DNA of 64,000 nucleotides from Janthinobacterium psychrotolerans (GTDB lineage Bacteria; Pseudomonadota; Gammaproteobacteria; Burkholderiales; Burkholderiaceae_D): contig NZ_LOCQ01000050.1 in assembly GCF_001677885.1 (NCBI RefSeq), positions 62,001 through 126,000 of the forward strand, written 5' to 3'. Below, piece by piece: positions 57,494 through 64,000 of the stretch (the stretch's first letter is position 1; every line of letters begins with the position of its first letter). The translations under genes and the position numbers were made by a program. The notes beneath the pieces were generated by a model, which made no database searches, had not been told where the DNA came from, and was given only the letters and a program-made list of their open reading frames with translations.

Positions 57494-58829
57494 GTTGCTC
57501 TCCAATTGCCAGGTTTTTTACAGCAGGTTCATGTGCTTGGGCGGCGGCGTCGACCGGGTCCCAGATCAGGCGCGGGTCGAACTGCATCGAGGCCAGCATG
57601 GTCAGCACCACCACCGCGCCAAAGGCCAGCGCGCCCGGGCCGGCCGTGATCACGGCCAGCGCATCGAAACGCACCAGCGCCACCGTCAGGGTCACCACGA
57701 AGATATCGAGCATGGACCAGCGGCCGATGAATTCGACCATGCGGTACAGTTTGGTGCGCTGCGCCGGGCGCCAGCGCGACCGGCGCTGCGCCGTGAACGC
57801 CAGCAGCGCCAGGGTCGCCAGTTTGAGCATCGGCACCACCACGCTGGCGATAAAGATGATGATGGCCAGGCCTTTCGAACCGCTGGTCCAGAAAAACACC
57901 ACCCCGCTCATGATGGTGTCGTTTTCCACGCCAAACAGCGAGTGGGTATACATCACGGGCAGCAGGTTGGCGGGGATATACAGGATGGCGGCGGCAATCA
58001 GCAGCGCCCAGGTGCGGCTGATGCTGTCCGGGTGGCGCCCGTGCAGGGTCGAGCCACAGCGCACGCAGTGCGGATGCTTTGCCGTGCCGCCCGGCGGCGC
58101 CACCAGGCCGCAACTGTGGCAGGGCAGGAGCGCCTCGCCGGGCGCGAAACTTTTATAGCGGATGCCGGGCAAGGCCAGTCGTGTCAGGTCGTCGCCCGCG
58201 TTCCACAGCGCCTTCGGGTCGAACGAGACGACGATGGCCAGCATCATGGTCAGCGCGCCAAAGGCGAACAGGCCGGGGCGCGGCACCACGGTGGCCAGGC
58301 TGGTCATCTTGATGACGGTGATCAGGATGCCGATCATCAGCACCTCCGTCATGCCCCAGGCGCGCGCCGTCTGCACCGCGCGCAGCACCAGGCTGAAACC
58401 CGGCACTTTCACGCCCAGGCGCAGGCCCAGCGACACATACAGCAGGGAGCCCAGTTCGATCGCAGGGAACAGCATGGTGAACAAAAATACCATGGTGGCC
58501 ACCACCTGCATCTGTTCGTGCCACAGCACGCGTATGGCGCCGAGCAAGGTGGCGCTGGAGGTCAGGCCATTGACGTCGAGTTCGACGATGGGGAAGAACT
58601 GGGCGATCAGGAAGATGAACGCAGCGCCCAGGGTCAGCGCCACCACCCGGTTCAGGTCAGCGGAAGTGCCCCGGTAAAGTACCGAGCGGCAACGCACGCA
58701 GCGCGCCTTTTCGCGCGGGCGCAGCGGCCGCTTTCGGTACAGCACGCCGCATTCATGACAGCTGATCAGGTCGTATCGGAGCACAGTGTGTAGTTTGCCG
58801 GCACGCCGTGCGCGGTTATCCCATATCAA
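57486..58829 (-). CDS. pqiA: PqiA-family inner-membrane protein
   Basis: The 447-residue protein contains two PqiA repeats, each with a zinc ribbon (CHECG...CVRC near residue 24; CHSCG...CVRCGSTLHG near residue 250) and four transmembrane helices. It is the probable inner-membrane partner of the MCE protein PqiB in lipid transport across the periplasm. The longest frame starts at TTG 58829; GTG 58784 is an alternative, and neither has a clear ribosome site. It overlaps pqiB by eight bases. Confidence 0.92.
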   Translation of the reverse strand: MIWDNRARRAGKLHTVLRYDLISCHECGVLYRKRPLRPREKARCVRCRSVLYRGTSADLNRVVALTLGAAFIFLIAQFFPIVELDVNGLTSSATLLGAIRVLWHEQMQVVATMVFLFTMLFPAIELGSLLYVSLGLRLGVKVPGFSLVLRAVQTARAWGMTEVLMIGILITVIKMTSLATVVPRPGLFAFGALTMMLAIVVSFDPKALWNAGDDLTRLALPGIRYKSFAPGEALLPCHSCGLVAPPGGTAKHPHCVRCGSTLHGRHPDSISRTWALLIAAAILYIPANLLPVMYTHSLFGVENDTIMSGVVFFWTSGSKGLAIIIFIASVVVPMLKLATLALLAFTAQRRSRWRPAQRTKLYRMVEFIGRWSMLDIFVVTLTVALVRFDALAVITAGPGALAFGAVVVLTMLASMQFDPRLIWDPVDAAAQAHEPAVKNLAIGEQHV

Positions 58830-58876
58830 TGCCAGCTATCATATTACAAACAGGCATTCTTCTGCGCCCATCTTTT

Positions 58877-60217
58877 CTATAGTTCGCGCAACAGCGCCTC
58901 CACCGCGCGGCCAAGCGCCAGGATGCGTCCATCCGCGCCGTTCAAGCCGCAGATGGACAGGCCCACCGGCAATTCGCCTTGCTCCTGGCACGGCAGCGAC
59001 AAGGCGCAGCCATCGAGGAAATTGATCACGCTGGCATTGCGCAGCACCAGGCCGTTGGTGGCAAAAAAAACCGCATCGTCCGCCTCCAACGGCGCGAGCT
59101 GCGGCGCCACCACCGCCACGCTGGGCATCAGCCACGCGTCGTAAGGCGCCAGGCGCGCGCTGGCGATGGCGCGCAAATGCGCACGCGCGTCGAGCAGATC
59201 GAGGTATTCCGCCGCGCCCTGCTGCTGGCCGCGGCGGATGCGGGCCGCCACGCGCTGGTCGTACTGCGCGCCCTTCTGCTCGAGCAAGCCCCGGTGCCAG
59301 TGCCACGCTTCGGCCGCCACCAGGCCGCCGCCGCTATTGATGGCGGGCAGTTGCAGCAGCTCGGGAAAATCAAAATGTTCAACCAGTGCGCCTGCCGCGC
59401 GCAGCATGTCGAGCGTGCGCTCGAATGCCTGCCGCACCTGCGGCTCCAGGTTCGCGCCCACATAGTCGGTGGTGTAGCCGAAGCGCAGTCCGGTCAGCCT
59501 GGCAGCTTCGCAGGATATCTCCTGGCCCGACAGCGCCGCATGCACGATGGCGCAGCAATCGACGCTGTTGGTGATCGGACCGGCCGAATCGAGCGAACGC
59601 GATAGCGGCAGCGTGCCGCTCAAGGACACGCTGGCGGCGGTCGGCTTGAAGCCGGTCAGGCCGCAAAAGGCCGACGGAATGCGGATCGAACCGCCCGTAT
59701 CCGTGCCCAGCGCGACGGCCGCCATGTCCAGCGCCACCGTCACGGCGCCGCCCGAAGTGGAGCCACCGGCCACCCGGCTGGCGTCGCGCGGGTTGCGCGG
59801 CGTGCCGTGATGGGGATTCAAACCCAGGCCGGAAAACGCGAACTCGCTCATATTGGTGCGCCCCAGCAGCACGGCGCCGGCCGCGCGCAGCCGCGCCACC
59901 GCCACCGCGTCGTTGCTGGCCGGTGGCGCCTCGGCCAGCGCCAGCGACGCCGCGCTGCTGACCTGGCCGCGCACGTCGAACAAGTCCTTGATCGAAATCG
60001 GGATGCCGGCCAGCGGCGAGGCCACCATGCCGGCCGCGCGCAGCGCATCGCTGGCGCGCGCTTCCCGCAACGCCTGTTCGCCGTCCAGGCTGACATAGGC
60101 GTGGCCACCCTGCGCACGGTGTGCTTCGGCGCGCGCCAGCATGGCTTGCGTGAGCGCCACGCTGGTCAGGCGGCCGGCGGCAAGCTCAAGCGCCAGTTCA
60201 CGGATGGTCCTGCTCAC
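58877..60217 (-). CDS. Amidase-signature family amidase
   Basis: The 446-residue protein has the Ser-cisSer-Lys triad of the amidase-signature family: Lys77 in PISIKDLFDVRG, cis-Ser155 in GGSTSGGAV and nucleophile Ser177 in GTDTGGSIRIP. It is a single-domain amidase without the allophanate-hydrolase C-terminal extension. Its start overlaps the stop of the M20 gene by four bases, and that gene overlaps puuD likewise. The three form one translationally coupled minus-strand operon, which suggests a role in urate or ureide breakdown (inference). The substrate is unknown. Confidence 0.9.
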   Translation of the reverse strand: MSRTIRELALELAAGRLTSVALTQAMLARAEAHRAQGGHAYVSLDGEQALREARASDALRAAGMVASPLAGIPISIKDLFDVRGQVSSAASLALAEAPPASNDAVAVARLRAAGAVLLGRTNMSEFAFSGLGLNPHHGTPRNPRDASRVAGGSTSGGAVTVALDMAAVALGTDTGGSIRIPSAFCGLTGFKPTAASVSLSGTLPLSRSLDSAGPITNSVDCCAIVHAALSGQEISCEAARLTGLRFGYTTDYVGANLEPQVRQAFERTLDMLRAAGALVEHFDFPELLQLPAINSGGGLVAAEAWHWHRGLLEQKGAQYDQRVAARIRRGQQQGAAEYLDLLDARAHLRAIASARLAPYDAWLMPSVAVVAPQLAPLEADDAVFFATNGLVLRNASVINFLDGCALSLPCQEQGELPVGLSICGLNGADGRILALGRAVEALLREL

Positions 60218-61452
60218 GCTTTGACGGCCAGGAAATCGAGCAAGGTCAACGCCACGATCTTGCTGGCGCGGCGCAAGTCTTCCAGCGCCAGCTTTTCATC
60301 GGCCTTTTTCGCATTCGACTCGGGCACGGTGCGCGGGCCGGCGCCATACAGCACGGCGGGAATGCCATGCTCGCCATACAGGCGCGCGTCCGCATACAGC
60401 GGCGTGCCCTGGGCTGGTATCGTCTCGCCCAAAATCGCCAGCGCGTTCTTCTGCAAATTGCTCACCAGCTGTTCCGAGCCTGGCAGGGGCCGCAGCGCGT
60501 GCGACAGCAGCAGGCGGCGGATTTCGACGCGGATGCCCGGCTCGCCCTGCACGGCGTCTTCGATCAGCGCGCGCACCTGCGCTTCGACCGCCACCGGATC
60601 TTCTTCGGGGATCATGCGGCGGTCCATCTTCATGGTCACTTTGCCCGGCACCACATTGGTATTGGTGCCGCCGTCGATGCGCCCCACCAGCATGGTCGGC
60701 GAGTCGATGCCGGGCACCTTGGACTTGATCTTTTTCAGCTCCGGCAACTGGCCGTAGATGGCGTTCAAAATCTTGCTGGCCGCCTGCAGCGCGTCGATGC
60801 CGGTTTCCGGCATGGCGCCGTGGCCCGACTTGCCATGCACGGTGATCTCCAGCTGCAAACAGGCGTTGTGCGCGGTGACGATGTTGTAGCTGAAGCCGGC
60901 CGCGATCACAAAATCGGGCTTGGTCAGCTTCTGCTCCAGCAGCCAGCCCGGCCCCAGCAGGCCGCCGAATTCCTCGTCGTAGGTAAAGTGCAGTTCCAGC
61001 TGGCCTTTCAAGGCAATGCCCAGCGCCTCCAATGCGCGGGTGGCGAAGACATAGGTGGCGAAATCGCTTTTCGACACGGCCGCCGCGCGGCCATACAGGT
61101 AGCCGTCGACGACCTGGGCGCCATACGGCGGATAAGTCCAGTTGTCGCCGGGCGGCACCACATCGCCATGGGCGTTCAGCGCCACGGTGGGGCCACCGGC
61201 CGCGTACGGACGGCGCACGATCAGGTTGGTGATGCTTTGCATGCCATAGGCTTCGACCTGGTCCGATGGCACGGCATGCTGCTCGGCCTCCCAGCCATAG
61301 GCTTCCAGCAGCTGCGCCACCCTGGCCGCATGCGGCGCGTTGTTGCCCGGTGGCGTATCGGTCGGCACTTGCACCACCTGTTGCAGAAAAGCGACTTCCT
61401 CGTCGAAGTGGGCGTCGATCCAGTCCGTGATTTTTTGTTCCGTCGTGCTCAT
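60214..61452 (-). CDS. M20-family hydrolase-like protein with altered metal ligands
   Basis: The 412-residue protein has the ArgE/DapE layout: catalytic domain, inserted dimerisation domain (about 195-305, EITVHGKSGHGAMPETGIDA) and a second catalytic part. The first ligand His95 with Asp97 (LNAHGDVVPPG) and the Glu pair E160-E161 (YDEEFGG) are kept. The bridging-Asp motif (normally GRGxxD) reads GRAAAVSKSD with Val126 at that place, the Glu/Asp of the EP loop is absent (FVIAAGFSYN), and the final His is Lys382 (NAKKADEK), as aligned by eye. It sits in the puuD operon, so a ureide substrate is plausible but unproven. Confidence 0.82.
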   Translation of the reverse strand: MSTTEQKITDWIDAHFDEEVAFLQQVVQVPTDTPPGNNAPHAARVAQLLEAYGWEAEQHAVPSDQVEAYGMQSITNLIVRRPYAAGGPTVALNAHGDVVPPGDNWTYPPYGAQVVDGYLYGRAAAVSKSDFATYVFATRALEALGIALKGQLELHFTYDEEFGGLLGPGWLLEQKLTKPDFVIAAGFSYNIVTAHNACLQLEITVHGKSGHGAMPETGIDALQAASKILNAIYGQLPELKKIKSKVPGIDSPTMLVGRIDGGTNTNVVPGKVTMKMDRRMIPEEDPVAVEAQVRALIEDAVQGEPGIRVEIRRLLLSHALRPLPGSEQLVSNLQKNALAILGETIPAQGTPLYADARLYGEHGIPAVLYGAGPRTVPESNAKKADEKLALEDLRRASKIVALTLLDFLAVKA

Positions 61453-62675
61453 TTTGCTCCTTGCAGTGTCTGTTGCAGCCAGGCGCCCAATTCGGTGCGC
61501 TCGGCGTCCGTCATATTGGTCAGGTTACCGATCGGCATGGCCTTCAGTTCGATGGCCTGCTTGTAGATTTGCGCCGCGTGCTGGCGAATTTCCGTTTCAT
61601 TATCCAGCATCATGCCCGCCGGCGCCGTGGCAAAACCTGGCTGCGTGGGTTGGGCCGAATGGCAGGTGGCGCAGCGCTGGGCAATGATGGCATGCACGGA
61701 GGTGAACTGCGCGGCCGGGTCGGCCACCGGCGCGGCCGCCACCGGCGCCTTCGGGGCGATCGCCACGGCCACGGCCAGCAGCAGCGCCACACCCAGCACC
61801 GGATAGCGCCATTCCACGCGCCCCTTGTGGCGCAGGTTGAAGAAATGGCGGATGAACACGCCGGCCGCCATGATCAGCGCCAGCACCAGCCAGGCGTGAT
61901 CGTGACGGTAGGTCATCGCGTAATGGTTGCTGATCATGATGAACAGCACCGGCAAGGTGAAGTAATTGTTGTGCACGCTGCGCTGCTTGGCTTTCAGGCC
62001 GTGCTTCGGGTCGGGCAGCTTGCCGGCCGCCATCGCTTCGACCATCTTGCGCTGGCCCGGAATAATCAGCATCAGCACATTGGCCACCATGATGGTGCCG
62101 ATCATGGCGCCCACATGGATATACGCGGCGCGCCCGCTGAGCAAATGCGTCAGCACATAGGCGGCGCCCACGATCAGTGCAAACACCACCACGCCGAACC
62201 ACAATTCATGCCTGGCCAGCGGCGAGCGGCACAGCAGGTCGTAGACGGTCCAGCCGATCACCAGGGTGGCGATGCCGATGCCGATCGCCTGGCCGCTGGA
62301 CAGGTCCGCCACCGACTTGTCGATCATCATGGCCTGGGCATTGAAATAGTAAGCTATCGTCAGGAGCGCAAAGCCCGACAGCCAGGTCGAATACGCTTCC
62401 CATTTGAACCAGTGCAGTTCCTTCGGCAGTTCGGCGGGCGCCACCAGGTATTTTTGCGGGTTGTAGAAACCGCCGCCATGCACGGCCCACAGCTCGCCCG
62501 AGACGCCCTTTTTGGCCAGTGCGGAGCCGGGCGCCGGTGGGCGTATGGAATTGTCGAGCCAGACGAAATAGAAGGAAGCGCCGATCCAGGCGATGCCGGT
62601 AATGACGTGCAACCAGCGCACGATCAGGTTCAGCCATTCAAGGCCATAAGGGATCAGGTAGGCAAACACTTCCAT
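61449..62675 (-). CDS. puuD: Urate hydroxylase PuuD with C-terminal cytochrome c domain
   Basis: PuuD oxidises urate to 5-hydroxyisourate and passes electrons to its own cytochrome c domain. The 408-residue protein begins MEVFAYLIPYGLEWLNLIVR. It has about eight transmembrane helices with conserved His residues (RWLHVITGIAWIG, SVHNNYFTLPVLFIMISNHY). A C-terminal cytochrome c domain has the haem motif C335-ATC-H339 and the methionine ligand region IELKAMPIGNLTNM. It is the first gene of the puuD-M20-amidase operon, divergent from a LysR gene, and near uraD, which acts two steps later in the same pathway. Confidence 0.95.
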   Translation of the reverse strand: MEVFAYLIPYGLEWLNLIVRWLHVITGIAWIGASFYFVWLDNSIRPPAPGSALAKKGVSGELWAVHGGGFYNPQKYLVAPAELPKELHWFKWEAYSTWLSGFALLTIAYYFNAQAMMIDKSVADLSSGQAIGIGIATLVIGWTVYDLLCRSPLARHELWFGVVVFALIVGAAYVLTHLLSGRAAYIHVGAMIGTIMVANVLMLIIPGQRKMVEAMAAGKLPDPKHGLKAKQRSVHNNYFTLPVLFIMISNHYAMTYRHDHAWLVLALIMAAGVFIRHFFNLRHKGRVEWRYPVLGVALLLAVAVAIAPKAPVAAAPVADPAAQFTSVHAIIAQRCATCHSAQPTQPGFATAPAGMMLDNETEIRQHAAQIYKQAIELKAMPIGNLTNMTDAERTELGAWLQQTLQGAK

Positions 62676-62773
62676 ATTATTCCTTCAGTGATACTTTGAA
62701 CCGCAGCGTCACCAATATTGGCGCCAATCTACACAAGATAGCTGGATTCATCGCCCATCACATGAAAAATATC

Positions 62774-62802
62774 GTATATTTGACATATTCAAATCGATAT
62801 AC
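62774..62802. promoter_or_regulatory. AT-rich dyads between puuD and the LysR gene
   Basis: gtatat and atatac flank tttga...tcaaa in a 29-bp AT-rich block between divergent puuD and lysR. This is the size and place of a LysR-type T-N11-A binding site and the overlapping promoters. Confidence 0.45.
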
Positions 62803-62818
62803 AACAGAGGCGCCGCAC

Positions 62819-63757
62819 ATGTCCAGCCTGCCGCAACACCTCGACCTGCACCTGATCCGCATCCTGTACCTGCTGCTGGTGGAAAAGAATGTCTCGCGCG
62901 TTGCGCTCAAACTCAATCAGCCGCAGCCGTCGATTTCCGCTTCGCTGCGCAAGCTGCGCGAGCTGACGGGCGACCCGCTGCTGGTGCGCGGCGCGCGCGG
63001 CATGGTGCCGACCCAGCACGGCGAAAGCCTGCTCAACCCGGCCAAGCGCATCCTCGACCAGACCGAAAGCCTGTTCGTGCGCAAGACGCCGTTCGTGGCG
63101 CAGGAAGAGGCGCGCACCTTTCATATCGCCGCGCCCGACTACCTCGACAGCCAGTTCCTGCCGAACGTGGTGGCGCTGCTGCGCCGCGGTTCGCCCAGAA
63201 GCCGCGTGGTGCTGCACAGCCTGGGGCCGGGCATCGACCATATCCGGCAATTGTCCGACGGCGGCCTGGACCTGGTCATCGCCAACTGGGACGAGCCGCC
63301 GGCCCACCTGCACATTTCCAAACTGTTCGAAGACCCGATCATCTGCGCCATGCATGCCGAAAACGCCTATGCGCGCCGCACCGCCAGCGACGCGATGACC
63401 CTCGACGATTACCTGAGCCTGCCCCATGTGGCGCCCTCGCCCATGATGCCCGGCTACCACGGCGTGATCGACTCCTTCCTGGAACGGCAAAACCTGCAGC
63501 GCAACGTGGTGGTGGAATCGGCCTATTTCGGCCTGATCCCCTATATGCTGACGCAGACCGACCTGGTGCTGACCACCGGGCGCCAGTTCATCCGTTTCTA
63601 TGAAAAGACGCTGCCGCTGAAAACCTATACCGTGCCGCTGAAATTTCCGCCGATGCGTTTCTACCAGCTGTGGCACCAGCGCGTGCACCAGGCGCCGGAA
63701 CACAAATGGCTGCGCGACCAGGTCAGCGCGGCGGCCAAGGCGCTGGCAAAAAACTGA
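62819..63757 (+). CDS. LysR-family transcriptional regulator of the urate locus
   Basis: The start ATG 62819 gives 312 residues (MSSLPQHLDLHLIRILYLLL); upstream codons have no family resemblance. The winged helix-turn-helix (KNVSRVALKLNQPQPSISAS, LRKLRELTGDPLLVRGARGM) is followed by a LysR substrate-binding domain (RTFHIAAPDYLDSQFLPNVV, VIANWDEPPAHLHISKLFED). It resembles the NodD/LeuO-like group in the LHL-x-LIR opening. It is divergent from puuD and upstream of uraD. It probably controls urate catabolism in response to urate or a derivative (inference). Confidence 0.92.
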   Translation: MSSLPQHLDLHLIRILYLLLVEKNVSRVALKLNQPQPSISASLRKLRELTGDPLLVRGARGMVPTQHGESLLNPAKRILDQTESLFVRKTPFVAQEEARTFHIAAPDYLDSQFLPNVVALLRRGSPRSRVVLHSLGPGIDHIRQLSDGGLDLVIANWDEPPAHLHISKLFEDPIICAMHAENAYARRTASDAMTLDDYLSLPHVAPSPMMPGYHGVIDSFLERQNLQRNVVVESAYFGLIPYMLTQTDLVLTTGRQFIRFYEKTLPLKTYTVPLKFPPMRFYQLWHQRVHQAPEHKWLRDQVSAAAKALAKN

Positions 63758-63852
63758 TTCGGCGAAAACGCCGCGATAAGCCTTATCAGCGACCGCATAT
63801 ACCGTACGCCCTGCCCTGGCGCTATCATCACCGCTTGCATGATTGGATCTCC

Positions 63853-64000
63853 ATGACCTCCCTTTCCGACCTGAACGCCAGCAGCACCGAGCAATTTGTC
63901 CAGCAACTGCACGGCATCTACGAACACTCGCCCTGGATCGCCAGGCGCGCGGCGGCGGCGCGGCCGTTTGCCAGCCCGACGGCGCTCAAGCGCGAACTGC
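63853..64000 (+). CDS. uraD: OHCU decarboxylase UraD, N-terminal part
   Basis: Only the first 49 codons are in the window; the gene continues past the right edge. ATG 63853 begins MTSLSDLNASSTEQFVQQLH, followed by GIYEHSPWIARRAAAARPF, the diagnostic segment of 2-oxo-4-hydroxy-4-carboxy-5-ureidoimidazoline decarboxylase with its catalytic His. UraD makes S-allantoin from the product of hydroxyisourate hydrolysis, two steps after PuuD. Its place here confirms a urate-degradation locus. Confidence 0.88.
   Translation, partial: MTSLSDLNASSTEQFVQQLHGIYEHSPWIARRAAAARPFASPTALKREL

Overview
The window is chromosomal DNA of a high-GC betaproteobacterium, most likely of the Oxalobacteraceae (Janthinobacterium/Massilia/Duganella type). 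This is inferred from betaproteobacterial gene content and order: glnA-DUF4124-ntrB-ntrC, rsxB-nth, rplU-rpmA-obgE-(membrane protein)-proB, and polyhydroxyalkanoate genes. No 16S rRNA is present to fix the genus. Almost the whole window is ordinary, densely packed housekeeping and metabolic sequence with one tRNA gene. I see no prophage, plasmid or CRISPR array. Mobile DNA is limited to two internally deleted remnants of an IS1595/ISXO2-type element.

Layout. 1-7.1 kb: the C-terminal part of glnE, a periplasmic cache-domain protein whose last codons are frameshifted, a DUF1275 membrane protein, then gap and tkt on the minus strand and rsmE on the plus strand. 7.1-12.7 kb: a decayed IS1595-type copy, a large Oar-like TonB-dependent receptor, a regulatory intergenic region with two minus-strand terminators and a possible small RNA, and a Sel1-repeat periplasmic protein. 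12.7-17.1 kb: a COG2509-type FAD dehydrogenase, an orphan GAF histidine kinase, a 276-bp MITE-like IS derivative with a perfect 8-bp target duplication overlapping the corA stop codon, and corA.

17.2-22.3 kb is the nitrogen-control block: ntrC, ntrB, a DUF4124 protein and glnA on the minus strand. A sigma-54 promoter and two NtrC enhancer sites lie upstream of glnA. With glnE at the left edge, the window holds the glutamine synthetase, the enzyme that adenylylates it, and the two-component system expected to control its transcription.

22.3-31.2 kb: rhodanese, orphan TAXI-type solute-binding protein, GST, a large class A PBP-like protein with a degenerate glycosyltransferase half, a CinA-N/MoCF-binding protein, an EI24 protein, a small FKBP and an acyl-CoA-binding protein. 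31.3-34.7 kb: a proVWX osmoprotectant ABC operon. 35.3-40.4 kb: a PHA granule protein, a cytosolic M4-like metalloprotease paired with an emfourin-type inhibitor, fdxA, intracellular PHA depolymerase and a periplasmic amino-acid-type binding protein. 40.6-46.7 kb: rsxB-nth, proB, a small membrane protein, obgE-rpmA-rplU and ispB.

46.8-54.8 kb: AsmA, tRNA-Pro(CGG), a DUF4431 protein, a TetR-SDR pair with matching operators, a GntP permease, and a PepSY/DUF3649 iron-type membrane pair. 54.8-58.8 kb: a palindromic repeat, a Cys-rich hypothetical protein and the pqiABC envelope lipid-transport operon. 58.9-64.0 kb: a purine-catabolism locus (puuD, an M20 protein with altered metal ligands, an amidase, a LysR regulator and the start of uraD). 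The most interesting items are the protease-emfourin pair, the altered M20 protein in the urate operon, the MITE-like element at corA, the glnA sigma-54/NtrC promoter, the candidate sRNA/attenuator upstream of the TonB receptor, and the TetR operator pair.
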